Source: Bacillota bacterium (GTDB lineage: Bacteria; Bacillota; Clostridia; Lachnospirales; Anaerotignaceae). Taken from it: 64,000 bases of DNA. Below, piece by piece: positions 30,026 to 38,494 of this stretch. Below the pieces are notes generated by a model, which saw only the letters and a program-made list of their open reading frames with translations, did no database searches and was not told the DNA's origin. The stretch is from the NCBI GenBank assembly GCA_022791155.1, contig JAAVYN010000008.1:32935-96934 (forward strand). Direction: 5' to 3'. Both the position numbers and the translations under genes were made by a program. The stretch's first letter is position 1. Each line of letters starts with the position of its first letter.

Positions 30026-31102
30026 TTATTTTAATACAATTTGTTTGCAGTAAACTGTGTCATCGGTTTTTCTGAACGCTGTGCCAAATGTGACAAAAGG
30101 ATGTTCCAAATCACGTATATCAACTTTTTTGATTGTCCCCACAGAGCCGTTGGACAAAAGAACATTGAGACCAGACATTTTTTTGACAATGTTTTTTAAG
30201 AATATTGCGACTATGCGCATGTCAAGACCTATGAATTCCTGTTCCAAAAATTCTTTATACACCTTGAAGTGGTTGAATGGTTCATCATAGGCATATGAGA
30301 ATATCGCGTTTTCATATGTGTCTGTGATTGCAGTTATCCTTGCAAAAAATGGAATGTCATCTCCGGCAAGGCCATCAGGGTAGCCGCTTCCGTCGATGTT
30401 TTCATGGTGGTTTCGTGCTGCAAAGCATATTTTTTCGTTGAATCTGTCATTAAGATTGAGTATTTCATAGGAAAATGTTGGGTGACTTTTCATAAGCTTT
30501 TCTTTTTCAGAAGGCGAGACAGACGTCACCTTTGAAAGATATGAATTTGCTTTGACCTTTCCCACATCATGAAGCATGCCGGAATATATGAGCAATTTTA
30601 TGTCATTTTCCTGCAAGCCAAGCCATTTTCCGAGCATGATGTTCAGAAATGCCACATTCAGGCTGTGACGGCAAAGTTCCCAGCCTTTGGATGAAGGAGC
30701 CATTATGCACTGAAACAACTGCTGTTCACTGCTTTCACGCGATTTTTTATATATGCTTTCCATTATGTCGCCAGCCAGTTTATAGTTTATATATTTAAGT
30801 TTTGTCCATCTTATGAAAAGCTCCATTATATCTTCGCATATTTTGGTGTAGCCGAATTCGTCTTCAAAAATTTTCTGACGGACATTTAGTGGTGTTTCTC
30901 TGTCTTTGAAAAATGATTTGTATGCATTTGGATTGATCCCGACAACTCCATTGTCGGAATTAAATTTTTTGATGTTTTCAATTTTCTCTGCTGTCAATGT
31001 TTCGCCTGTTTTAAGCAAAAGAACATTGTTTTGAAAATTATAGATGTCAAATTGAAGTATACTTTCCTGAGTGAGATAATCAATATTTATTTTTTTTAGC
31101 AT
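30026..31102 (-). CDS. HD-GYP domain phosphodiesterase (cyclic-di-GMP)
   Basis: HD-GYP proteins hydrolyse cyclic-di-GMP. The 358-residue protein has an uncharacterised N-terminal region (about 1-130) and an HD-GYP domain with RHSLNVA, the HDVGK metal motif near residue 177, NHHENIDGSGYPDGL (the GYP motif) and AITDTYEN. All catalytic motifs look intact. A short C-terminal segment resembles the DUF-type beta tail found on such proteins. It is 26 bases downstream of a PilZ-domain gene, so receptor and degrading enzyme share an operon. Confidence 0.9.
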   Translation of the reverse strand: MLKKINIDYLTQESILQFDIYNFQNNVLLLKTGETLTAEKIENIKKFNSDNGVVGINPNAYKSFFKDRETPLNVRQKIFEDEFGYTKICEDIMELFIRWTKLKYINYKLAGDIMESIYKKSRESSEQQLFQCIMAPSSKGWELCRHSLNVAFLNIMLGKWLGLQENDIKLLIYSGMLHDVGKVKANSYLSKVTSVSPSEKEKLMKSHPTFSYEILNLNDRFNEKICFAARNHHENIDGSGYPDGLAGDDIPFFARITAITDTYENAIFSYAYDEPFNHFKVYKEFLEQEFIGLDMRIVAIFLKNIVKKMSGLNVLLSNGSVGTIKKVDIRDLEHPFVTFGTAFRKTDDTVYCKQIVLK

Positions 31103-31128
31103 ATACTATGGCCTCCTGATAAGAAAAG

Positions 31129-31704
31129 TTATGCTGCCATTTGGGCATACAGCAATTTGCAGCCATATTCTGTTATGCCGCCGTTAACCTTGCCTATTCT
31201 GACAACTTCGCACACAAACATCACGTGATTGTCTCCCATTGTCAGCACAATTTGGAATTCGCTGCCTATAAAAAAGCTGTGTGTTAAAGCCTTGATGAGT
31301 ATGCCGTTTGCGCTTACGTTCACAACTTGAAAGTTGACGCCATATGGAAGTTTGACAGGTTTTTCAAACACAACAATGTTCTCAATTATGCCTTTTTCGC
31401 TGAGTTCATATCTTTTGCATGCGCGGTTTTCCTTTTCTTTTCCTTCATAAAGCGCTATAGTCATTTTGAATGAGCCAATCCGCTGGCGGAATGTTCCCAA
31501 ATATTCATATAGGCCGCTGTCTGTGAATATCAAAACTGAAACATTGTTGGAGTGAGATGAAGCGGCTTTTAGTGGTTCAATGCTTATAAAATTTTCTCTT
31601 TTGTCATGTCCTATTATTTTTGTGTCGCAAATTGTTCCTCCACTTTCAGAATCGCGGACTATTGCTCTAAAACCAGTTAAATCCCCAGAATAAATCATAG
31701 CCAA
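31129..31704 (-). CDS. PilZ domain protein, likely cyclic-di-GMP receptor
   Basis: The 191-residue protein has a YcgR-like N-terminal beta domain (about 1-95) and a C-terminal PilZ domain. The cyclic-di-GMP contact motifs are both visible: RACKR (R-x3-R) near residue 98 and NVSANG (the D/N-x-S-x2-G motif) near residue 130. This layout is that of YcgR/flagellar-brake-type receptors. A GGGGGTT site precedes the ATG. It is the first gene of the operon with the HD-GYP enzyme. Confidence 0.85.
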   Translation of the reverse strand: MAMIYSGDLTGFRAIVRDSESGGTICDTKIIGHDKRENFISIEPLKAASSHSNNVSVLIFTDSGLYEYLGTFRQRIGSFKMTIALYEGKEKENRACKRYELSEKGIIENIVVFEKPVKLPYGVNFQVVNVSANGILIKALTHSFFIGSEFQIVLTMGDNHVMFVCEVVRIGKVNGGITEYGCKLLYAQMAA

Positions 31705-31720
31705 CCCCCGTTACTATATT

Positions 31721-31749
31721 GATATAGCAATAAAATGCTTTTGCTGCAA
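31721..31749 (-). promoter_or_regulatory. Possible promoter of the PilZ/HD-GYP operon
   Basis: On the reverse strand TTGCAG (31749-31744) and TATATC (31726-31721) are spaced by 17 bases. The -10 box is weak. Confidence 0.35.
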
Positions 31750-31838
31750 TGTTAATAATTAATATTATATAGTAAATGATCTTATATTTCAAGAACTAAA
31801 GCGTTAAAGAGTGTTTTTGAGACGAGTGCGAAAGCCGC

Positions 31839-31871
31839 AAAAAGCGTTCCAAAGCTTCGGCTTGGAACGCT
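31839..31871 (-). terminator. Terminator of the sigma/anti-sigma operon
   Basis: A perfect ten-pair stem (31843-31852 with 31862-31871) with a nine-base loop is followed on the reverse strand by five Ts, about 110 bases past the DUF4349 gene. Confidence 0.8.
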
Positions 31872-31978
31872 GAATGATGAGTATAGTTTTTGTGGGAGAG
31901 ACAATCAGTTTTTACATGAGCATATTTATGTTTGTGGCAAACGGCAATGCTGTGTCAAACGCTGTTTATATATAAACA

Positions 31979-33262
31979 TCACTTTGAATCTGTCCGTTTC
32001 TTTTTTCTGATTATGGCTGAAATGATTTTTGTGGCTGCAAGCAATGCCGCGGCAATGAGCAAAAGAGGCACAGAGGCTGTGGCAAACCATATAACTGTGT
32101 TTTGGAACCATTCCACAACATAATTTATGCTCTGTATGAAGCCCTCTTTCACTTGGCTTGAAAAATTTGATGATATTTTTCCAACGCGGCTTGGCATTTC
32201 TTCGCGTATATCTATGTTTATTGTGGAAAGCTCCACAAGTTTGTCCCAGTTGTTGATTATTGACTGATAGCTTTCAATATATCCACGAACGTCTGAAAGG
32301 CGTTCTTCTATGGCAATTATGTCCTGAACGTTATCCGCCTGAGAGATGAGTTCCAAAAGTCGGCTTTCTTCAGCCATCTTGGCCTCGAGTTTTCCAGCGG
32401 TGTCAATGTATTGGCTTGTCACATCTTCAACATATTCGTCTTCTGTGAGAACTTCGCCAATTGATTTCACAGCATCTTTAATAGAGGAGTAACTGTTTTT
32501 GTCAACTCTTATGGTCATGCTTCCTGACTTGAGTGAAATTCCGCTGTCACGATCCTCATAATAGATGTAGCTGTTGAAATTTTGAACATAGCCGTTGCTG
32601 GCTTCGGCATTGTTTTTTATCATTTCTGTGGCTGTGTCAAAATTTTCAACTGTTATCGAAATGTATGAAGTTTTTATGTTTTTTCTTTCAGATATGTTGA
32701 CATCATATGCAGAGTTGTTTTCTGACATTTTTTCTGTCGAAGCATTGTCGTCAACTGCTGTTGGCGAAATGCCCATTTCTTCGGCAGCGGCAGTGTCATA
32801 GCTGGAATTTTCCTGAACGGAATATTCAGTGGATTCCATAGGCATGGCTGATTTTTTGAAGTTTTGTGCCGAGGGTGCAGTTTCTGAACTGGCGGCGCCG
32901 CCTCCTGACATGTTTTTTGTTATGCCACTTCCGCCAATGCCCACAACAGCCAAAACAACAAATCCAGCGGCTATTGATATATATTTTTTGTTCATACTGA
33001 TTTTGCGGTTCAGTCTTTGGGTGAACTTGACTGATTCAACTTTTTCTTTTTCAATTTTTTCCATGAGTTTTTCATGATAGCCTTTGGGCAAAGGGAGATA
33101 TTCTGTTTTGTTGAGCATATTGACCACTTCTTTTATGTTTTCATATTCGCTTTTGCAGTTTTCACAAACTTCCATGTGTTTTGAAAGTTCCTCTTGTTCC
33201 TGTTTGTTAAGTTCTCCGTCGATATAGAGACTGATCATTTCTAAATATTTGTCACATTCCAT
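31979..33262 (-). CDS. Zinc-finger anti-sigma factor fused to a DUF4349 domain
   Basis: The 427-residue protein begins with a zf-HC2 anti-sigma zinc-binding domain (MECDKYLEMISLYIDGEL, then H-x3-C-x2-C as HMEVCENC, residues 1-45). A cytoplasmic linker follows, then a membrane span near residues 92-112 (ISIAAGFVVLAVVGIGGSGI). The extracytoplasmic part is a Ser/Ala-rich stretch and a DUF4349 domain with a coiled coil (about 205-360). A second span lies near 395-415. The ECF sigma factor gene is 22 bases upstream, so the pair is a membrane-sensing sigma switch. The sensed signal is unknown. Confidence 0.88.
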   Translation of the reverse strand: MECDKYLEMISLYIDGELNKQEQEELSKHMEVCENCKSEYENIKEVVNMLNKTEYLPLPKGYHEKLMEKIEKEKVESVKFTQRLNRKISMNKKYISIAAGFVVLAVVGIGGSGITKNMSGGGAASSETAPSAQNFKKSAMPMESTEYSVQENSSYDTAAAEEMGISPTAVDDNASTEKMSENNSAYDVNISERKNIKTSYISITVENFDTATEMIKNNAEASNGYVQNFNSYIYYEDRDSGISLKSGSMTIRVDKNSYSSIKDAVKSIGEVLTEDEYVEDVTSQYIDTAGKLEAKMAEESRLLELISQADNVQDIIAIEERLSDVRGYIESYQSIINNWDKLVELSTINIDIREEMPSRVGKISSNFSSQVKEGFIQSINYVVEWFQNTVIWFATASVPLLLIAAALLAATKIISAIIRKKKRTDSK

Positions 33263-33284
33263 TTTTCATGCCTCCTTTCTTTGC

Positions 33285-33887
33285 TTATCTGACAAATGAT
33301 TTTATGTTTCGCTTTTGTTCGGCAACAATCATGTCTTTCAGCGCTTGCCGTGCTCGTGACAAACGTGATTTCACAGTTCCCATGGAGCATTCTGTTATTT
33401 CGGCTATCTCAATATAGCTCAAGCCTTCTATATCTCTGAGAGTTATGACGGTTTTTTGCTCCTCGCTCAAATTGTTAATGGCTCTTTTGATGATCTCCAC
33501 ACCCTCTTTTGAAAGCACTTCTTCTTCAACGCCAATGATGCCGGAAACATATTCTTTTTCAACGGTTCCTTCTCCTGTGTCAATTTCGGCGTTTATGGAA
33601 ATTGTCTCCTTTCCGCGGCGTTTTCTGATTTCATCAATGCATGTGTTGACGGCTATTTTGTAAAGCCATGTTGAAAACGCGGCTTTGCCATCAAAACGGT
33701 TCAAATATTTATAGGCTTTTATGAACACTTCTTGAGAGATGTCCTCGGCATCTTCCTTGTTGGGAAGCATTCTGTATACAACATTATACACAAATCGCTC
33801 ATGGTGAATTATGAGGCTGCCAAAGGAAGCGCTGTCACCTTTTTTGGCTTTTTCAACAAGGGCCATAACTTCGTTCCGTTGTGCCAT
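33285..33887 (-). CDS. ECF (SigW-like) RNA polymerase sigma factor
   Basis: The 200-residue protein has sigma-70 region 2 (YRMLPNKEDAEDISQEVFIKAY, split here as RMLPNKEDAEDI and SQEVFIKAY; WLYKIAVN) and region 4 (LSEEQKTVITLRDIEGLSY, GTVKSRLSRARQAL). I chose the ATG at 33887 because AAAGGAG precedes it; longer reading upstream lacks domain content. It is followed 22 bases later by its likely anti-sigma factor. A GGAAC-N17-CGTT element upstream suggests it activates its own gene. Confidence 0.93.
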   Translation of the reverse strand: MAQRNEVMALVEKAKKGDSASFGSLIIHHERFVYNVVYRMLPNKEDAEDISQEVFIKAYKYLNRFDGKAAFSTWLYKIAVNTCIDEIRKRRGKETISINAEIDTGEGTVEKEYVSGIIGVEEEVLSKEGVEIIKRAINNLSEEQKTVITLRDIEGLSYIEIAEITECSMGTVKSRLSRARQALKDMIVAEQKRNIKSFVR

Positions 33888-33988
33888 ATGGTTTCTCCTT
33901 TCATAGTTTCTCCGGCGTTTGAAACCAAATGTTTTGAATTGCCGGATTTGCTGTGGTATATATATTGTTCCGATTTTTATACTATTAT

Positions 33989-34014
33989 AACGTAAACGAA
34001 AACAATGTTGTTCC
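33989..34014 (-). promoter_or_regulatory. Candidate ECF-type autoregulatory promoter
   Basis: On the reverse strand GGAAC (34014-34010) and CGTT (33992-33989) are spaced by 17 bases, matching the general ECF pattern. A TATAAT overlaps the same region, so a SigA contribution is possible. Confidence 0.45.
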
Positions 34015-34067
34015 ATATATTTTGAAAATGTTGATTTTGTGCGGAACATATTTTTTGAAATTTTTTG

Positions 34068-34096
34068 TTGACACGTGCCTGAAAATATAATATAGT
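34068..34096 (+). promoter_or_regulatory. Promoter of the TrmB-type regulator and lysA
   Basis: TTGACA at 34068 and TATAGT at 34091 are spaced by 17 bases, about 25-35 bases before the start codon. Confidence 0.6.
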
Positions 34097-34118
34097 ATTC
34101 CTAAATAGAACTACTTTA

Positions 34119-34832
34119 ATGGGTGAATTTATGGAAAACATAAGTTTTGAGAAAGCTTTTGCCAAATTTGGCCTGACGCGTCAGGAGGCTGTTATATATA
34201 TGCAGCTTTTGTCGGGAGGGGCCAAAACTGGATATGAAATTTCAAAAGTGACGGGGATTTCGCGCTCAAATGTATATTCTGCTTTGTCATCGCTTGTTGA
34301 AAAGGGCGCTGCCTATTTGCTTGAGGGAACGGCAAAAAAATATGTTCCGGTTTCTCTTGATGAATTTTGCAGCAACAGAATTGAGACACTTGAAAACGAG
34401 AAACGGTGGCTTTTGTCAAACATTCAGGCTCAGAAAAGACAGTGTGAGGGATATATAACAATAGAAGGCGAGAGGAACATATTGAACAAGATTAAAAACC
34501 TCATTGCCGATGCCGAGAAGCGTGCGTATATATCATGTTCAGCACATATGCTTGATGTTTTGAAACATGAAATTGAGGCCGCGGCTCTGAAAAAACAAAT
34601 TGTCATAATAACCGACAATGAACGCGATTTTGAAAATGCCAAAGTTTATGTGACAGAAAGCAAGGAAAACCAGATAGGCGTGATAACAGATTCAAAGTTT
34701 GTGCTGACAGGAGAATGCGGCAAAAACAGTTCAAACACATGCCTCTATTCCGGCCAGAAAAATTTTGTGCTTCTTTTTAAGACAGCTCTCTCAAACGAAA
34801 TTAAGCTTATTCAGTATACGAAAGGGGTTTGA
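34119..34832 (+). CDS. TrmB family transcription regulator
   Basis: The 237-residue protein has an N-terminal TrmB-type winged helix (FGLTRQEAVIYMQLL, TGYEISKVTGISRSNVYSAL; residues 12-85), then a short coiled linker and a C-terminal effector domain with a phospholipase-D-like fold pattern (about 105-235). TrmB proteins usually respond to sugars or metabolites. An ATG four codons in (34131) is an alternative start. It ends six bases before a lysA-type decarboxylase, suggesting it controls that gene. The ligand is unknown. Confidence 0.85.
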   Translation: MGEFMENISFEKAFAKFGLTRQEAVIYMQLLSGGAKTGYEISKVTGISRSNVYSALSSLVEKGAAYLLEGTAKKYVPVSLDEFCSNRIETLENEKRWLLSNIQAQKRQCEGYITIEGERNILNKIKNLIADAEKRAYISCSAHMLDVLKHEIEAAALKKQIVIITDNERDFENAKVYVTESKENQIGVITDSKFVLTGECGKNSSNTCLYSGQKNFVLLFKTALSNEIKLIQYTKGV

Positions 34833-34838
34833 CATATA

Positions 34839-36110
34839 ATGAAAAAGGAACCATTTGTGAAAAAAGAACAGCTTGAGGAGATAATAAAAAAATTTCCAAC
34901 GCCTTTTCATCTATATGATGAAAGAGGAATACGTGAAAATGCAAAAAAGCTCAAAGAAGCATTTTCGTGGAACAAGGGCTATAAAGAATACTTTGCTGTC
35001 AAGGCCACTCCAAATCCTTTCTTGATTGACATATTAAGGGAATATGGCTGTGGCTGCGACTGCTCATCATATACAGAACTCATGCTTGCCGAGGCCGTTG
35101 GCGCCGTTGGAGACGACATAATGTTTTCGTCAAACGACACACCGCCTGAAGATTTCAAAAAGGCTGCACAGCTTGGGGCGATCATAAACCTTGATGACAT
35201 AACACATATTGATTTTCTTGAAAAAACAATTGGAAAACTGCCAAAAAAAATATGCTGCCGATATAATCCAGGAGGGCTTTTCAAAATCAGCAATGACATC
35301 ATGGACAATCCGGGTGACGCAAAATATGGAATGACAACCGGGCAAATGTTTGAGGCATTTGGCATTCTCAAAGAAAAAGGCGTTGAGGAGTTTGGCATTC
35401 ATGCTTTCCTTGCAAGCAACACTGTCACAAATGAATATTATCCGCTTTTGGCAAAAGTTCTTTTTGAAGTTGCTGTTAAACTGAAGAACGAAACTGGAGC
35501 CAACATCAAGTTCATAAATCTTTCTGGCGGCGTTGGAATTCCATATCACCCTGATCAAAAGGCAAATGACATATTGGCCATAGGAGAAGGCGTGAAAAAA
35601 GTTTATGATGAAATTCTTGTTCCAGCCGGAATGGGAGATGTTGCGATATACACTGAAATGGGGCGTTTCATGATGGGGCCATATGGCTGCCTTGTGACAA
35701 CGGCCATTCATCAAAAACATACGCACAAGGAATATATTGGCCTTGACGCGTGCGCCGCCAATTTGATGCGCCCGGCAATTTATGGAGCATATCATCACAT
35801 AACTGTTGCGGGCAAAGAAAATGAAAAGGCGGATCACAAATATGACATCACAGGCTCGCTTTGTGAAAATAACGACAAATTTGCCATAGACCGTATGCTT
35901 CCTGAGATAGAAACGGGAGACATTGTTGTTATCCACGACACTGGTGCGCATGGACACTCAATGGGATATAACTACAACGGAAAACTTCGTTCGGCAGAGG
36001 TGCTTTTGAAAGAAGACGGATCGGCGAAGCTTATACGCCGTGCCGAAACAAGCAACGACTATTTTGCAACATTTGACTGTTTTGACATAGGCAAAAAACT
36101 GTTGAAATAA
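34839..36110 (+). CDS. lysA: Diaminopimelate decarboxylase-type PLP enzyme
   Basis: The 423-residue protein is a fold-type III PLP decarboxylase. The PLP lysine lies in YFAVKATPNP near residue 53. CDCSSYTELMLA, FINLSGGVGIPY (glycine-rich phosphate site) and GSLCENND (the substrate cysteine region) are visible. DAP decarboxylase converts meso-diaminopimelate to lysine, the last step of the pathway. Its organisation with a TrmB-type regulator is less usual. Several features (PGGLFKISN, EYIGLDACAANLMRP) suggest a subfamily somewhat distant from classic LysA, so substrate preference could differ. Confidence 0.85.
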   Translation: MKKEPFVKKEQLEEIIKKFPTPFHLYDERGIRENAKKLKEAFSWNKGYKEYFAVKATPNPFLIDILREYGCGCDCSSYTELMLAEAVGAVGDDIMFSSNDTPPEDFKKAAQLGAIINLDDITHIDFLEKTIGKLPKKICCRYNPGGLFKISNDIMDNPGDAKYGMTTGQMFEAFGILKEKGVEEFGIHAFLASNTVTNEYYPLLAKVLFEVAVKLKNETGANIKFINLSGGVGIPYHPDQKANDILAIGEGVKKVYDEILVPAGMGDVAIYTEMGRFMMGPYGCLVTTAIHQKHTHKEYIGLDACAANLMRPAIYGAYHHITVAGKENEKADHKYDITGSLCENNDKFAIDRMLPEIETGDIVVIHDTGAHGHSMGYNYNGKLRSAEVLLKEDGSAKLIRRAETSNDYFATFDCFDIGKKLLK

Positions 36111-36113
36111 TTC

Positions 36114-36142
36114 TTGCAAAATATGAAATAGTGTGATAGAAT
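36114..36142 (+). promoter_or_regulatory. Promoter of tRNA-Leu
   Basis: TTGCAA at 36114 and TAGAAT at 36137 are spaced by 17 bases, putting transcription start about 20 bases before the tRNA. Confidence 0.55.
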
Positions 36143-36170
36143 AATAATCGGCTTGAATGAGCCGGTGTTC

Positions 36171-36252
36171 GCGGGCGTGGCGGAATGGCAGACGCAGCAG
36201 ACTCAAAATCTGCCGGGGTTTCCCCGTGTGGGTTCAAGTCCCACCGCCCGCA
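36171..36252 (+). tRNA. tRNA-Leu, anticodon CAA
   Basis: The acceptor stem GCGGGCG pairs with CGCCCGC at 36245-36251, followed by discriminator A. The anticodon arm GCAGA/TCTGC holds the loop CTCAAAA, giving anticodon CAA for UUG. A long class II variable arm (GGGG-TTT-CCCC) and a TTCAAGT T-loop are present. CCA is not encoded. UUG is a much-used leucine codon in this window. Confidence 0.96.
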
Positions 36253-36256
36253 TATC

Positions 36257-36295
36257 AAAAAAACTGTGAGGCTTTAGTCACCTTGCAGTTTTTTT
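36257..36295 (+). terminator. Terminator after tRNA-Leu
   Basis: An A-rich arm starting at 36257 pairs imperfectly (AAAACTG...CAGTTTT) with a right arm ending in seven Ts, a few bases after the tRNA. Confidence 0.7.
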
Positions 36296-36374
36296 GTGTT
36301 TTAAAAGCTTTGTGTTTTCAATGTGCCAAAATGTGGTGACGCAATTTTTTGTGGAATTTAGAATATATTATATA

Positions 36375-36403
36375 TGGAAAATGTTTGGCTTTTATAGTAT
36401 AAT
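36375..36403 (+). promoter_or_regulatory. Possible promoter of the Gly/Ser/Arg-rich protein and pspA
   Basis: TGGAAA at 36375 and TATAAT at 36398 are spaced by 17 bases. The -35 box is weak. Confidence 0.4.
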
Positions 36404-36453
36404 TTTAGACAGCTAAAATGTCGAAATTTGGGTTCTGTGGGGAGGCTTGAAAT

Positions 36454-37617
36454 ATGGCAAGAGGAGGGCGTTCGTCGGGTAGTGGCCGCTCATCAGGAAG
36501 TTTTGGAGGCGGAAGCCGTTCATCTGGGGGCTTCAGTGGGGGAGGGCGCTCGGGCGGAAGCCGTTTTTCGGCAAGTTCAAGCAGTCGTTCATCGGGCGTT
36601 TCAAGGCGAACGTCAGGGGGCGGTTCAATGCCACGTTCAAGCGGAGGCTTTTCTGGAGGAGGAAGAAGCGCAAGCAGTGCGCCAAAACGCTCAAAAGAAA
36701 CTTTCAAAAGTGAACCGCGAGGTTCAAGAGGTTTTTTTGGAAGCCAAAGATATGAAGAACCGGCATATAGAAGGGGATACAGAAGAACATATAGCCAGCC
36801 AGACATTTATGTCCAAAACAATTATGGCAATGGGTCTGCATCATGTGGAGGCGGTTGCCTGAAATTTGTGTTTGTCATTGTTTCTTTTATGATTGTTATT
36901 GGATTCATATGTTCCATATTTACAATTCCGTTGAAAACCAACGCCACACAGCGCACGCCTCTGGTTGGACAGGTGAACAAAACAGAGTGGTATCAAGACG
37001 ATATAGGCTGGATTGCCAACGCAAGCTTTTTGACAGAGGGACTGGAAGAATTTTATAAAAAAACAGGGGTTCAGCCGTTTGTGCTTATGGTGCCATATAA
37101 CGAGGCATATTGGAACGGTGAGGAGATAAACGTTGATGCGGCCGATGGCTATCTAAATGAGTTTTATGAAAACAAATTCACTGATGAAGCACACTTCATA
37201 TTCGCCTATTTTGAATGGAAAGAAGACGACAAAAGTGAAATGTATGGCGAATTCCGCTATCTATCCGGCTATCTGGTGGACACAATCATGGACACCGAGG
37301 CACAAAAGATATTCATGAACAATTTGGACATGAGCTATCACGACACATCGCTGTCCATTGAAGAAATGATTTCAAAAACTTTTGACAAAACGGCAGAGCG
37401 AATCATGATGGATCAGTCAAAGAAATGGGAGCTTGTGAAATTCACCGCAAAGGGTGTCTGTTTCATTGCGGCATTGATCCTTTTGATTGTTTTGGTTGTG
37501 AAACTGATGAAACGCAAACGTGAAAAGGAAGAATATAACCGTTCGATACTCAATGCTCCGTTGGAAACATTTGGAGCAAACAATGACACTTCAGACATAG
37601 AGAAAAAGTATCAATAG
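36454..37617 (+). CDS. Gly/Ser/Arg-rich membrane protein next to PspA
   Basis: The 387-residue protein has a low-complexity first 110 residues made of Gly, Ser and Arg with repeats of the type SSGGFSGGGRS. A membrane span follows near 130-155 (FVFVIVSFMIVIGFICSIF), then a predicted extracytoplasmic domain (about 160-325; EWYQDD-like start, FVLMVPYNEAYW, FIFAYFEWKEDDK). A second span lies near 335-355 and is followed by a basic tail. I recognise no named family; the central domain could be TPM-like. The ATG at 36454 has GGGGAGG upstream. It ends 20 bases before a PspA gene and probably works with it at the membrane. Confidence 0.75.
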   Translation: MARGGRSSGSGRSSGSFGGGSRSSGGFSGGGRSGGSRFSASSSSRSSGVSRRTSGGGSMPRSSGGFSGGGRSASSAPKRSKETFKSEPRGSRGFFGSQRYEEPAYRRGYRRTYSQPDIYVQNNYGNGSASCGGGCLKFVFVIVSFMIVIGFICSIFTIPLKTNATQRTPLVGQVNKTEWYQDDIGWIANASFLTEGLEEFYKKTGVQPFVLMVPYNEAYWNGEEINVDAADGYLNEFYENKFTDEAHFIFAYFEWKEDDKSEMYGEFRYLSGYLVDTIMDTEAQKIFMNNLDMSYHDTSLSIEEMISKTFDKTAERIMMDQSKKWELVKFTAKGVCFIAALILLIVLVVKLMKRKREKEEYNRSILNAPLETFGANNDTSDIEKKYQ

Positions 37618-37637
37618 GCTGAAAGGAGAACAAAACT

Positions 37638-38315
37638 ATGGGCATTATTTCAAGATTTAGAGACATTATGGCAGCAAATGTCAACTCGTTCTTAGAAAAA
37701 TGTGAAGATCCGGCCAAAATGGTGGATCAATATATGATTGATTTGACAGAATCATTGGCCGAAGTCAAGAAAGAGACAGCCGCAGTTATGTCTGAAGAAA
37801 AACAGGCCAAGAGAGATTTGGATGAAAACTTGTCTGAAGTTGAAAAATATGCAGACTTTGCAAAAAAAGCGATACAAGCCGGAAATGATGAAGATGCAAA
37901 AGTGTTTATATCAAAAAAGCAGGCTCTTGAAAAAAACGGCGATGTTCTGAAAGCAATATATAAAACGGCTTTTGAAAATGCACAAAAAATGCGTGACATG
38001 CATGACAAACTGACAAACGACATACAGGAACTTCAAATCCGCCGTCAAAACATAAAATCCAAAATGGCTGTGGCCAAAACACAGGAGAAAATGAACAAAA
38101 TTTCGGGCTCAATGGAAGCGGCCTCAAGCTCAATGAATGCTTTTGACAGAATGGAAGAAAAGGCTGACAGAATGCTTGACATGGCAAACTCAATGTGTGA
38201 ACTTAACACAATGCCAACAGACAAGGCGGGTGAACTGGAAGAAAAATATAGCGGAGCCGGCTTGAGGGCCGTTGATGACGAGCTGGCAAAAATGAAGGCC
38301 GAATTGGGAATGTGA
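37638..38315 (+). CDS. pspA: PspA/IM30 family membrane-stress protein
   Basis: PspA/IM30 proteins are related to ESCRT-III, coat damaged membranes and help maintain the proton gradient. The 225-residue protein is almost wholly alpha-helical and coiled coil, with the family opening MGIISRFRDIMAANVNSFLEKCEDPAKMVDQ (seen in pieces as GIISRFRDIMAANVN and EDPAKMVDQYM) and DLTESLAEVKKETAAV. AAAGGAG precedes the ATG. Its partner upstream is a Gly/Ser/Arg-rich membrane protein, a possible anchor or regulator. The stretch to 38494 shows nothing recognisable. Confidence 0.92.
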   Translation: MGIISRFRDIMAANVNSFLEKCEDPAKMVDQYMIDLTESLAEVKKETAAVMSEEKQAKRDLDENLSEVEKYADFAKKAIQAGNDEDAKVFISKKQALEKNGDVLKAIYKTAFENAQKMRDMHDKLTNDIQELQIRRQNIKSKMAVAKTQEKMNKISGSMEAASSSMNAFDRMEEKADRMLDMANSMCELNTMPTDKAGELEEKYSGAGLRAVDDELAKMKAELGM

Positions 38316-38494
38316 AATCACATGTGAAAAAGCATTTCATTTAATGAATAGCTATGATATATTTTTATCATTCTATTTATATCTAAATTTTTCCCAAACT
38401 GCTGGAATGACAAATTCTGACAAATTTTTGTGAATAGTTCATTTTGGATATAGCTTGTTTTTAGGATACAAAATATAATTTTAGGAGTGTACTT

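Noticed and set aside
36530..36620. Several five-G runs in the Gly/Ser/Arg-rich gene
   Set aside because: They are short and reflect Gly codons in a glycine-rich repeat; the frame is intact.
36428..36862. Open frame of about 144 codons overlapping the Gly/Ser/Arg-rich gene
   Set aside because: It is a plus-strand shadow of the low-complexity repeat; the in-frame gene has the RBS and membrane domains.
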